Of a stretch of 64,000 nucleotides of DNA, positions 1 through 7,891 are shown piece by piece; positions within the stretch are counted from its first letter, which is position 1, and each line of letters opens with the position of its first letter. The notes under the pieces were generated by a model. That model was not told the origin of the DNA. It did no database searches and saw only the letters and a list, made by a program, of their open reading frames with translations. This DNA comes from Desulfomicrobium macestii (GTDB taxonomy: Bacteria > Desulfobacterota > Desulfovibrionia > Desulfovibrionales > Desulfomicrobiaceae). Location: contig NZ_JADBGG010000011.1 in the NCBI RefSeq assembly GCF_014873765.1, positions 54,054-118,053 of the forward strand, in the 5' to 3' direction. The position numbers were made by a program, and so were the translations under genes.

Positions 1-46
1 TGACGGCCTGCTTGCCAAGGCAAAAATCAAGGGCAGGCAAGGTTGA
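1..46 (+). CDS. secY: SecY preprotein translocase subunit, C-terminal tail (partial)
   Basis: Only the last 14 codons are in the window, in the frame that ends with TGA at 44-46. They read DGLLAKAKIKGRQG, the basic tail typical of bacterial SecY, the membrane channel subunit of the Sec translocon. Position directly before map and rpmJ at the end of a ribosomal-protein operon supports this. The stop overlaps the map start codon as TTGA, so translation is probably coupled. The rest of the gene lies upstream of the window. Confidence 0.75.
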   Translation, partial: DGLLAKAKIKGRQG

Positions 47-807
47 AAAAACATAGGGGCATTTTCCTGAAAAATACGCAGGAAATTGCCGTCATGCGAG
101 AAGCCAACCGGATAGCGGCCAACGTTCTCGATGAAGTTGGCTGCTTGGTTGCCCCCGGAGTAACGACCTGGGAATTGGAAGAAAAAGCTATAGAGCTGTG
201 CGCTGCTTTTGATGTTATTCCAGCATTCAAGGGCTATCTGGGATTCCCATATGCCCTTTGCTGCTCCGTCAACGAAGAGATCGTGCATGGATTTCCGTCC
301 AAGCGAGAACTTCTTGAGGGTGACATAGTATCCATTGATTTTGGCGTTAAGTTTCAGGGTTTTTACGGAGATACCGCAAGGACCTTTCCTGTAGGAAGCA
401 TCAGTGAGGGCGCGGCCCATTTACTGGAAGTCACCTTGGATTCCCTCAAATTGGGAATCGAGCAGGCCGTTCCGGGAAATGACCTTTACGATGTTTCACG
501 GGCTGTACAGGAACGGGTTGAGGCTCAAGGGTTTTCCGTTATAAAGCGATTTGTTGGTCATGGAATCGGCAGGATGCTTCATGAGAAGCCAGAAGTCCCC
601 AATTTCGTGCCCAAGAATAGCTCAAGATTGCCTTTGAAGCCGGGAATGGTGATTGCCATTGAGCCAATGGTTGCAATTGGTACCGACCAAGTCGAAATCC
701 TCTCCGACGGTTGGACCGCAGTAACCAAAGATCGAAGCCTATCTGCTCATTTTGAACATTCGGTGGCCATCACCAAGGACGGACCATTTATTCTCAGCCA
801 AATGTAA
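43..807 (+). CDS. map: Type I methionyl aminopeptidase
   Basis: Removes the initiator methionine from nascent proteins in the cytoplasm. The 254-residue protein has the full metal-ligand set of the family: Asp in SIDFG, Asp in YGDTART, His in VGHGIG, Glu in AIEPM and Glu in HFEHS. The start is a TTG that overlaps the secY stop. No later start keeps the conserved N-terminal stretch beginning GIFLKN. It sits in the spc-type operon between secY and rpmJ. No infA gene lies between map and rpmJ. Confidence 0.96.
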   Translation: MKKHRGIFLKNTQEIAVMREANRIAANVLDEVGCLVAPGVTTWELEEKAIELCAAFDVIPAFKGYLGFPYALCCSVNEEIVHGFPSKRELLEGDIVSIDFGVKFQGFYGDTARTFPVGSISEGAAHLLEVTLDSLKLGIEQAVPGNDLYDVSRAVQERVEAQGFSVIKRFVGHGIGRMLHEKPEVPNFVPKNSSRLPLKPGMVIAIEPMVAIGTDQVEILSDGWTAVTKDRSLSAHFEHSVAITKDGPFILSQM

Positions 808-846
808 ATTGGCTTGAGTTTCAATTGAAAATCTTCGGGGGATTCA

Positions 847-960
847 ATGAAAGTTAGACCTTCAGTTCGCAAAATTTGTCCCAAATGCAAAGTTATCAAG
901 CGCAAAGGCGTGCTTAGAGTGATTTGTGACAATACGCGGCATAAACAAAGACAGGGTTAA
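847..960 (+). CDS. rpmJ: 50S ribosomal protein L36
   Basis: A 37-codon gene that begins [16 protein letters not shown] and ends with a basic tail. It carries the zinc-ribbon C-x2-C, then C and H, of the zinc-binding form of L36. Length and position between map and rpsM are standard. It is a structural protein of the large ribosomal subunit. Confidence 0.97.
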   Translation: MKVRPSVRKICPKCKVIKRKGVLRVICDNTRHKQRQG

Positions 961-975
961 GGATAGGGGGATATT

Positions 976-1347
976 GTGGCAAGATTAGTTGGTGTAGATT
1001 TGCCGAGAAACAAAAGGCTAGATATTGCATTGACATATATTTATGGCATCGGCCGAGCTACAGCTCTTAAAATCCTTGATGCTACAGGTATTGATTGGAC
1101 TAAAAACAGTGACGATCTCACTAGTGATGATATCAACACGCTTCGTAAAGAATTGGAAACCAGTCATAAGGTCGAAGGCGATTTGCGCCGTGAGATCGTG
1201 GCCAATATCAAGCGTCTTATGGATATCGGTTGCTACAGAGGTTTGAGACATAGGCGCGGCTTGCCATGTCGTGGTCAGCGCACGCATACCAATGCGCGCA
1301 CTCGTAAGGGCCCACGCAGAGCCATTGTTGGTAAGAAGAAAAAGTAA
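976..1347 (+). CDS. rpsM: 30S ribosomal protein S13
   Basis: 123 residues starting [14 protein letters not shown], with the helix-hairpin region [10 protein letters not shown] and the C-terminal block [19 protein letters not shown], which contacts tRNA and 16S rRNA in the small-subunit head. The start codon is GTG at 976, preceded by a purine-rich ribosome-binding site. It is followed 18 nt later by rpsK in the usual alpha-operon order. Confidence 0.98.
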   Translation: MARLVGVDLPRNKRLDIALTYIYGIGRATALKILDATGIDWTKNSDDLTSDDINTLRKELETSHKVEGDLRREIVANIKRLMDIGCYRGLRHRRGLPCRGQRTHTNARTRKGPRRAIVGKKKK

Positions 1348-1365
1348 CTGGGTGGAGACAGACAA

Positions 1366-1755
1366 ATGGCAAGACCGCAGAGAGTAATAAAGAAAAAGGA
1401 AAAGAGAAATATCCCTACGGGTATTGCTCATGTGAACAGCACCTTCAATAATACGATTATTACCTTCACTGATCCGACGGGTAACGTAATCAGCTGGGCG
1501 AGTTCCGGCGCTTCCGGTTTCAAGGGTTCCCGCAAGAACACCCCTTTCGCTGCCCAGAAGGCCGCTGAAACTGCCGCCCGCAAGGCCATGGAGTGCGGAA
1601 TGCGCTCTGTTGGCATTCTTGTGAAGGGACCTGGCTCTGGACGCGAGTCCGCAATGCGTGCAATCAATGCTGTAGGTTTGCGTGTCGCTTTCATCCGCGA
1701 CGTGACTCCCATTCCGCATAACGGCTGCCGTCCGCCCAAACGTCGTAGAGTATAG
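1366..1755 (+). CDS. rpsK: 30S ribosomal protein S11
   Basis: 129 residues with the family signatures [12 protein letters not shown], near residue 24, and the C-terminal [15 protein letters not shown]. It is a small-subunit platform protein. Gene order rpsM-rpsK-rpsD-rpoA-rplQ is conserved and complete here. Confidence 0.98.
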   Translation: MARPQRVIKKKEKRNIPTGIAHVNSTFNNTIITFTDPTGNVISWASSGASGFKGSRKNTPFAAQKAAETAARKAMECGMRSVGILVKGPGSGRESAMRAINAVGLRVAFIRDVTPIPHNGCRPPKRRRV

Positions 1756-1767
1756 GGGGAATTTACC

Positions 1768-2394
1768 TTGGCTAGATATACAGGCCCTAAGTGCAGAATA
1801 TGCCGTAGAGAAGGCGGAAAGCTTTTTCTCAAAGGCGATAGATGTTATACTGATAAGTGTGCTTTCGAACGTCGCGCCTACGCGCCCGGCGATCATGGAA
1901 AGGCTCGCAAAAAACCCAGTGATTACGCCTTGCAGCTTCGCGAGAAGCAGAAAGTAAGGAAGATGTACGGTATCCTTGAAGGTCAGTTCCGCAGATATTT
2001 CGAGGAAGCAGAGCGTCGCAAGGGAATCACCGGTACGAATTTGCTGATGTTGCTTGAAACGCGTATCGACAACGTTGCTTACAAGCTCGGATTCGCCAAT
2101 TCGCGCAGCCAGGCTCGCCAGATGGTTCGCCATGGTCTGTTCACGCTCAATGGACGTCGCGTTAATGTGCCTTCGATTCAGATGAAGTCCGGTGATGTTC
2201 TCGAGGTGCGGGATCGTACCAAGAAGAACCTTGTCATCACCGAAGCTTTGGAAGTTGTCGCGCGTCGCGGCGTACCTGCATGGCTTGAGATTGATGCTCC
2301 TGCCTACAAGGGATCCGTAAAGGCTCTTCCCACAAGGGAAGATATCACGTTCCCCATGACAGAGCAGTTGATTGTCGAACTCTACTCCAAATAA
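1768..2394 (+). CDS. rpsD: 30S ribosomal protein S4
   Basis: 208 residues starting from TTG at 1768, 7 nt after a GGGGGA ribosome-binding site. The N-terminus has the four-cysteine zinc site (C-x2-C near residue 9 and CYTDKC near residue 26), so this is the zinc-containing form. The S4 RNA-binding domain follows from about residue 95 ([20 protein letters not shown]). S4 is a primary 16S rRNA binder and often the translational repressor of its own operon. Confidence 0.98.
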   Translation: MARYTGPKCRICRREGGKLFLKGDRCYTDKCAFERRAYAPGDHGKARKKPSDYALQLREKQKVRKMYGILEGQFRRYFEEAERRKGITGTNLLMLLETRIDNVAYKLGFANSRSQARQMVRHGLFTLNGRRVNVPSIQMKSGDVLEVRDRTKKNLVITEALEVVARRGVPAWLEIDAPAYKGSVKALPTREDITFPMTEQLIVELYSK

Positions 2395-2406
2395 AGGGCG
2401 GTAAAC

Positions 2407-3453
2407 ATGAGTTCTACGTATAGCGGAGACAAAAAAGTTTACGTCCGAAATTGGGCAGAGCTTGTCAGACCGGAACAACTTGAAAAAGATCCGAAGTGCA
2501 ATGATATGTACGGTCGATTCGTGTGTGAGCCTCTGGAAAGAGGTTTTGGCACCACGATTGGAAACGCATTGCGTCGGGTTCTTCTTTCTTCTCTTCAGGG
2601 CGCGGCTCCGGTGTCGGTCAATATTCAGGGCATTCAGCATGAATTCACAACCATTCCCGGCGTCAATGAAGACGTCACCGACATAGTTCTGAACTTGAAA
2701 CAATTGCGTGTGGCCATGAACACTCCCGAGCCACAGCGGGTTCAGCTCATCGCCAATGCCAAAGGCGAAGTCACGGCGTCTGCAATTGTTGAAAATCAGC
2801 ATATTAAGATACTCAATCCTGAGTTGCATATCGCGACTCTGTCCGAAGATATCGATTTGGTCATGAACCTCGAGTTTCGCATGGGCAAGGGATATGTCCC
2901 CGCCGAGATGCACGAGGACTTGGACAGCGAGATCGGTGTTATCACCCTAGACTCGAGCTTTTCTCCCATCCGTAAGGTTGCTTACGCAGTGGAGCAGGCT
3001 CGTGTCGGGCAGATGACCAATTATGACAAATTGATCATCGAGGTTTGGACCGACGGTTCCATCACTCCGGATGATGCCTTGGCTTTCAGTGCCAAGATTC
3101 TGAAAGAGCAGTTGACTGTTTTCATCAATTTCGATGAAGGCTCGGCTGATATCGAGAAGGCCAAATCCAAGCCCCAGGACAAGATCAACGAAAATCTCTT
3201 CAAGAACATCGAAGATCTTGAACTTCCCGTAAGAGCTAGCAACTGCCTCAAAAGCGCCGGCATCCATATTGTTGGCGAACTGGTTCAAAAGACCGAGGCT
3301 GATCTGCTGAAGACCAAGAATTTCGGTCGCAAGTCTCTTGAAGACATTCGCCGGGTTCTTGAGAGCATGGGACTGGATTTCGGAATCAGAGTCGATAATT
3401 TTGACGAATTGTACCAGGATTGGTTAAAGAGGAACGAAGAAGATGAGGCATAG
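2407..3453 (+). CDS. rpoA: DNA-directed RNA polymerase alpha subunit
   Basis: 348 residues. The N-terminal assembly domain shows [20 protein letters not shown] near residue 38. A charged linker precedes the C-terminal domain, which begins near [15 protein letters not shown] (about residue 277) and contains the DNA- and activator-contacting helices. The last 11 nt overlap rplQ in a different frame. Confidence 0.98.
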   Translation: MSSTYSGDKKVYVRNWAELVRPEQLEKDPKCNDMYGRFVCEPLERGFGTTIGNALRRVLLSSLQGAAPVSVNIQGIQHEFTTIPGVNEDVTDIVLNLKQLRVAMNTPEPQRVQLIANAKGEVTASAIVENQHIKILNPELHIATLSEDIDLVMNLEFRMGKGYVPAEMHEDLDSEIGVITLDSSFSPIRKVAYAVEQARVGQMTNYDKLIIEVWTDGSITPDDALAFSAKILKEQLTVFINFDEGSADIEKAKSKPQDKINENLFKNIEDLELPVRASNCLKSAGIHIVGELVQKTEADLLKTKNFGRKSLEDIRRVLESMGLDFGIRVDNFDELYQDWLKRNEEDEA

Positions 3454-3865
3454 AAAAGCTGGTCGAAAACTGGGTCGCACGTGGGAGCACCGCAAGGCCC
3501 TGATGAAAAATATGGCTCGCTCTTTGGTAGAACATGAGCGGATTCGTACGACTGAAGCCAAAGCCAAGGAACTGAGCATCTTTGCTGACAAGCTCATCAC
3601 GATGGCACTTCAGGATACCCTGCATGCTCGCAGGCAGGCCTTTACGGTTCTGGGAAGCCATCACAGTGTAAAAAAGCTGTTCGATGAAATTGGTCCCCGC
3701 TTCAAGGAAGTTCCTGGCGGTTACACCAGAGTCGTCAAGTTCGGTATTCCTCGTGTTGGCGACAGCGCCCCCATGGCTCTTATCGAATTCACCCGTTTGA
3801 GCGACAAGTTTGCTGAAACAGCCGGTTCCGAGGCCGCAACCCCGGAAGCTACTGAAGAAGCTTAG
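3443..3865 (+). CDS. rplQ: 50S ribosomal protein L17
   Basis: 140 residues starting [12 protein letters not shown], followed by the L17 core ([20 protein letters not shown]). A short alanine- and glutamate-rich C-terminal extension of about 15 residues follows the core. It is the last gene of the operon; an intrinsic terminator begins 15 nt after the stop. Confidence 0.98.
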   Translation: MRHRKAGRKLGRTWEHRKALMKNMARSLVEHERIRTTEAKAKELSIFADKLITMALQDTLHARRQAFTVLGSHHSVKKLFDEIGPRFKEVPGGYTRVVKFGIPRVGDSAPMALIEFTRLSDKFAETAGSEAATPEATEEA

Positions 3866-3880
3866 ACAGACATAAATAAG

Positions 3881-3907
3881 TAAGGCAGCCTGGCTGCCTT
3901 ATTTTTT
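3881..3907 (+). terminator. Rho-independent terminator of the ribosomal-protein operon
   Basis: Perfect 8-bp stem TAAGGCAG / CTGCCTTA with a 5-nt loop, followed directly by six T residues. It separates rplQ from the selenium regulator gene. Confidence 0.9.
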
Positions 3908-3935
3908 GCCATGATGCATTGTTTTTATCTATACT
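3906..3935 (+). promoter_or_regulatory. Candidate sigma-70 promoter for the lysR-selD unit
   Basis: TTGCCA at 3906-3911 and TATACT at 3930-3935 with an 18-bp spacer, immediately after the upstream terminator and 15 bp before the LysR start codon. If correct, the transcript has a very short leader. Confidence 0.5.
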
Positions 3936-3949
3936 AGGAATGGGTATAT

Positions 3950-4867
3950 ATGGATATTCGCAAAATTGAGGCATTTTCAAAGGTTTACGAACACTGCAGT
4001 TTCTCCAAGGCGGGAAAGTCGCTGTACCTTTCTCAGCCGACAATCAGTGCTCATGTTGCTTCGCTGGAGCAGGAACTTGAAGTGCAGCTTTTTGACCGAA
4101 TCGGCCGCAGTGTCGTTCCTACAAAAGCCGGGGAAGTGCTCTATGAGCATGCCAAGAAGATTTTTGAAGCCTCCGAATTGGCGATTTCCGAGCTTAGAAA
4201 ACTCCAGGATCGCATTACCGGCAAACTCGATCTGGGCGGAAGCACCATTCCTGCAAATTACATCATGCCGGAAATTCTTGCAAAATTTTGGCAGAATTAC
4301 CCGGAAGTGATAATGGATTTGCGCATAGGCGACTCCGAGGATATCGTTACGCAAGTACGTGACAACGCACTAATGCTTGGGGTGGTCGGCGCTGTTTTTG
4401 AATCTCCCGACCTTCACTATGAAAAGATTGCGAGCGATTCCCTTGTCCTGGCCATGACTCCGGCACTCTACGCAAAACATCGCCATCTTTCGGAGGATGA
4501 TCTTTTGCGAGCCCTGCCATGGGTGATGCGCGAGGAAGGCTCCGGGACGCGCGTGGCCATGGCCGAGAGCATCGCCAAGTTCGGTATCGACATTCATTCC
4601 TTGCGGACGGTCATCATGGTTCGCAACGCCGGTGCCATGTCTCGCTGTCTTTCTGCCGGCATGGGCGCTTCCATCACCTCCGCCATCACCATCCACGACG
4701 AGCTTGCGACAGGAGCCTTGGTGGCCGTTGACCTTCCCGGTTTGCAGATGGAGCGGTCCTTCCATGTCGTTTTCAACAGGAAGAGATCCCTGTTTCCTGC
4801 TGCCATCAAGCTGATAGAATTTTTAAAGAACAACGCCCAGAACATCGCTGTGAGGTCTAAACCGTGA
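3950..4867 (+). CDS. LysR-family regulator linked to selenium metabolism
   Basis: 305 residues with an N-terminal winged helix-turn-helix (MDIRKIEAFSKVYEHCSF, then SKAGKSLYLSQPTISAHVASL) and a C-terminal periplasmic-binding-protein-like effector domain from about residue 90. Its stop codon overlaps the true GTG start of selD as GTGA, so the two are translationally coupled. I recall NCBIfam having a model for a selenium-metabolism-associated LysR regulator found beside selD in Desulfovibrio-type genomes. That role is inferred from context, and the ligand is unknown. Confidence 0.88.
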   Translation: MDIRKIEAFSKVYEHCSFSKAGKSLYLSQPTISAHVASLEQELEVQLFDRIGRSVVPTKAGEVLYEHAKKIFEASELAISELRKLQDRITGKLDLGGSTIPANYIMPEILAKFWQNYPEVIMDLRIGDSEDIVTQVRDNALMLGVVGAVFESPDLHYEKIASDSLVLAMTPALYAKHRHLSEDDLLRALPWVMREEGSGTRVAMAESIAKFGIDIHSLRTVIMVRNAGAMSRCLSAGMGASITSAITIHDELATGALVAVDLPGLQMERSFHVVFNRKRSLFPAAIKLIEFLKNNAQNIAVRSKP

Positions 4868-5910
4868 AAAATACGCCACTGGTTCAAACGGTAAGCGCAG
4901 CAGGTTGAGCTGCCAAATTGGCTCCAGGGGACTTGGAGCAGGCATTGCTTGGACTGAATTTCGAGAGTGATGAGCGGATTCTCGCCGGAATGGGAAACAG
5001 CGAGGACGCAGCCATCGTGCGTTTTCCCGACGGCAAGGCGTTGGTTCAGACTCTGGATTTTTTTACGCCTATCGTGAACGATCCGTTCAGGTTCGGCCAA
5101 ATCGCGGCGGCCAATTCGCTTTCCGACGTCTATGCCATGGGCGGTGTTCCGTATGTGGCCATGAACATCGTGTGTTTTCCCATTGCGACCATGGATGTTT
5201 CCATACTGCGCGAAATCCTGCGCGGCGGGCTGCTCAAGGTCCAGGAGGCCGGAGCCATGCTGGTTGGCGGACACAGCGTCCAGGACAAAGAGATCAAATA
5301 CGGATTGTCGGTCTCAGGTTTTGTCGATCCCGACAGATATGCCACTAACGCTGGCCTGCGCCCTGGAGATGTCCTTATTTTGACCAAGCCCATCGGCACA
5401 GGCGTTTTGGCAACGGCCATCAAAGGGAATTGGGAGGGATGTGACGGATTTGAGGATGATGTGTACCGCTGGGCGTCACGTCTCAACCGTGTTCCGGGTG
5501 AAGCGGTTGCCAGATTCAGGCTCAAGGCCGCAACGGACATCACCGGTTTCGGTCTTGGGGGGCATGCTCTTGAGATGGCCACAGCCTCGGATTGTTCCAT
5601 ATCGATAGACGTCTCTTCCGTGCCCATCATGGATCACGCCCTTGATCTGGCCCGGGTAGGTCTTTTGCCCCTTGGCAGTCACGCCAACAAGCATTTTTGC
5701 CACAAGACGGTTGAAGCCTCGTCCGCACTTGATCCCGTGTTGCTTGATCTTATGTATGATGCGCAGACTTCAGGCGGAATGCTCCTTGGCGTGCCGCCTG
5801 AGTTGCTCGGTGACGTGCGTGCGTGGCTGCGTGATGGCGGCGAAATGGCGGCCGAGATCGGGGTCGTGGAGCCGCCGCGCGGCGATGGGAAACGGCTTTT
5901 GCTGTGTTGA
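4864..5910 (+). CDS. selD: Selenide, water dikinase (SelD), itself a selenoprotein
   Basis: Makes selenophosphate from selenide and ATP for selenocysteine synthesis. Starting at TTG 4918 would drop the conserved N-terminus. Read instead from GTG at 4864, with the ribosome-binding site GAGGT at 4852-4856, the frame runs VQTVSAAG, then UGA at 4906-4908, then AAKLAPGDLEQ. The UGA falls exactly on the catalytic Cys/Sec position of SelD (Cys17 in E. coli, three residues before the essential Lys), so it should encode selenocysteine. A stem-loop follows 12 nt later. The full protein is 348 residues with the ATP-binding GGHSVQDKEIKYG segment. The stop overlaps the next gene. Confidence 0.95.
4906..4939 (+). 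promoter_or_regulatory. In-frame UGA plus candidate bacterial SECIS hairpin of selD
   Basis: UGA at 4906-4908 is followed by a 6-bp stem, GCTCCA (4921-4926) pairing with TGGAGC (4934-4939), around a G-rich 7-nt loop GGGGACT. Distance and loop composition fit bacterial SECIS elements bound by SelB. The pairing is seen in the sequence, whereas its activity is inferred. Confidence 0.75.
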
Positions 5911-7403
5911 AAGTTGTTATCCATCAGGCCGGAGCAATTGCGGTTGCCGCTCAGGCCAAGCCTGGGCAGTCTTTTTTGCACTTGCTTTTTGAGACCGGCA
6001 TCAGCCAGGGCCGTGAGCTGTGCGCAGGCACGGGGCTTTGTGGCAAGTGCAGAATCCGCTTTCTGGACTCCCCTCCCGCGCCGTGCGCGGATGATCAGGC
6101 GAGGCTTGACTCCGAAGAACTGTCGCAAGGTTGGCGCCTGTCCTGCAAGCATGTGGTGCTGGAGTCGTGCGGCATCGAGGTGCCCGACTTTGCTCCAGCG
6201 ACGCTTGCCGGCTCGCGAGGTGAGTCCCTGGCCGTTGATATCGGCACGACTCGCATAAAATGGTCGCTGAGTTCCAAGGCTGGGCACAGTCCTGAGTTTG
6301 CCACGATCAATCCGCAGATGGGCGTCGGCAGCGAAGTCATGTCCCGGCTCAGATACGCGCTCTCTTCGGATTCGGCACGCGCCCATCTGCGTCAGTCGGT
6401 CATCCGGGTTCTCGGGGATTTGGTGCGTCGCAGCGGTGCCGTTTCTCTGGCCGTGTGCGGCAACAGCACCATGATCGCGACTCTTCTGGATGTTCCGCTC
6501 GGTGGGTTGGCCTACGCACCCTACAGCCTGCCCTGGCAGGGCGGCGAGACGGTCAGCATTGATGGCGACTTGCCTGCCGCCTATATCCCGCCATTGCTCA
6601 GCCCTTTTATCGGGGCCGACATCAGCGCGGGTCTGGCCTATATTTCAACTCTTGAGCCGGAATATCCGTTTCTCCTTGCCGACCTTGGCACGAACGGGGA
6701 ATTCGTTCTGGCGCTTGATGCAGAGCATTTTTTTGCATGCAGCGTTCCCATGGGACCGGCCATCGAAGGCGTGGGTCTGTGCTGCGGAGCCACGGCCGGT
6801 GAACGTGTGCTCAGTCGCGTCGCCCTCGGCCCCTCGGGGATGCAATGGGTCGGTACGCCCTTGAGCGGGATCTCCGGAACTGGCTACGCCTCGATCTTGG
6901 CTTTGCTGCGGCGTCTTGGCGTGCTCGATGAGGCCGGCCATTTTCAAGCCGCGACGATGCCTTTGGCCCGCAAGATATCAGAACGCATTCGTACGCACCG
7001 GCTCGGTCGTATCCTTGACCTTGAGCCGGGGGTATTCGTGGCGGAGCGTGATATCGAAGAATTTCTCAAAGCCAAGGCGGGAGTCAACGTGGCCCTGCGC
7101 AGCTTGGTCCGGCGCGCTGGATTGCTGGAAGGAGACGTGGCGCGGATTTATCTGGCCGGGGCGCTGGGAGAACACGCAGAGCCCTCTGACTTGATTACGC
7201 TTGGGTTCTTGCCGGAGGCCTGGCGCGAAAAAATCGAGGTGGCCGGAAACACGGCCCTGGCCGGAACTGTTCTGGCGCTGGAGCGGGAGGATATCCGTGC
7301 CTGGCTGGCCTGTTTGCCCGGCCGGGTGGTTGTTGAAGGTCTGGTGGAAAGGGAGGATTTCGGATCCGACTTCATGCAGGCCATGCGTTTTGCCTGGGTT
7401 TGA
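5904..7403 (+). CDS. 2Fe-2S ferredoxin / ASKHA-domain protein (RACo-like activator)
   Basis: About 499 residues. The N-terminus is a plant-type 2Fe-2S ferredoxin domain with ligands in ELCAGTGLCGKC (C-x5-C-x2-C) and RLSCKH. The rest is an ASKHA-fold (DUF4445-type) domain with phosphate-binding loops, for example LAVDIGTTRIKWSL near residue 111. Known members reductively reactivate corrinoid proteins of methyltransferase systems using ATP. No corrinoid protein is visible nearby, and tight coupling to selD is suggestive only. The start is GTG 5904 or TTG 5907; both overlap the selD stop. Confidence 0.85.
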   Translation: MLKVVIHQAGAIAVAAQAKPGQSFLHLLFETGISQGRELCAGTGLCGKCRIRFLDSPPAPCADDQARLDSEELSQGWRLSCKHVVLESCGIEVPDFAPATLAGSRGESLAVDIGTTRIKWSLSSKAGHSPEFATINPQMGVGSEVMSRLRYALSSDSARAHLRQSVIRVLGDLVRRSGAVSLAVCGNSTMIATLLDVPLGGLAYAPYSLPWQGGETVSIDGDLPAAYIPPLLSPFIGADISAGLAYISTLEPEYPFLLADLGTNGEFVLALDAEHFFACSVPMGPAIEGVGLCCGATAGERVLSRVALGPSGMQWVGTPLSGISGTGYASILALLRRLGVLDEAGHFQAATMPLARKISERIRTHRLGRILDLEPGVFVAERDIEEFLKAKAGVNVALRSLVRRAGLLEGDVARIYLAGALGEHAEPSDLITLGFLPEAWREKIEVAGNTALAGTVLALEREDIRAWLACLPGRVVVEGLVEREDFGSDFMQAMRFAWV

Positions 7404-7430
7404 AGGGCGAAGCGGCGAAAGGTTCAGGTA

Positions 7431-7459
7431 AGCCCCCGGTGATCGGGGGCTTTCGTTTT
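7431..7459 (+). terminator. Terminator of the selD unit
   Basis: 8-bp stem AGCCCCCG / CGGGGGCT with loop GTGAT, followed by TTCGTTTT on the plus strand, 28 nt after the ASKHA stop. The opposite side lacks a T run, so it works mainly in the plus direction. Confidence 0.85.
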
Positions 7460-7832
7460 ACAATCGGGCCTGAATTGCTTCGTGAATGCGCCGCGACGCA
7501 AGCTCGTCGCCAAGATACCCGACCCGGACCGAGACTTCGGTGGTGGTGGAGCTTTGGGCGGTAAGCGATATCCAGACATCCCGGTCCCCGTCCACGACCT
7601 TGACCGAAGCCTTGCTGAGCTGCTTTTGCCTGTCCTGAACGGGCAGTCCAAGAGCTTCGCAACCAGCCAGCGTGGCCTGATACGTGGTGTCCAGATTGGC
7701 GTTGTAGGTTCGCTGCAACATTCCCGCGACATACGTATAGGTTCCGACGGCTGCCGCCCCTCCGACTACCAATGCCGCACATCCAGTGCTTAACAGTACG
7801 AGAATAATCAATAAATTTTTGAGGGCTTTCAT
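7458..7832 (-). CDS. DUF3568-family small lipoprotein
   Basis: 124 residues with a lipoprotein signal peptide: MKALKN, a hydrophobic stretch, then the lipobox LSTGC with Cys18. After a short Ala/Gly segment, the mature part (LQRTYNANLDTTYQATLAGCEALG, then VRVGYLGDELASRRIHEAI) matches my memory of the DUF3568 family. It is probably anchored to a membrane facing the periplasm, and its function is not known. It lies 59 nt downstream of recJ on the same strand. Confidence 0.75.
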   Translation of the reverse strand: MKALKNLLIILVLLSTGCAALVVGGAAAVGTYTYVAGMLQRTYNANLDTTYQATLAGCEALGLPVQDRQKQLSKASVKVVDGDRDVWISLTAQSSTTTEVSVRVGYLGDELASRRIHEAIQARL

Positions 7833-7891
7833 ATGTTCCTCCGTGATTTTCGCTGCTGTCTACGTGTTTTTGGGGATAAAGAAAAGCGCGC

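Noticed and set aside
1018..2913. A 631-codon open frame on the minus strand
   Set aside because: It runs antisense through rpsM, rpsK, rpsD and rpoA, which are certain; no family resemblance or ribosome-binding site.
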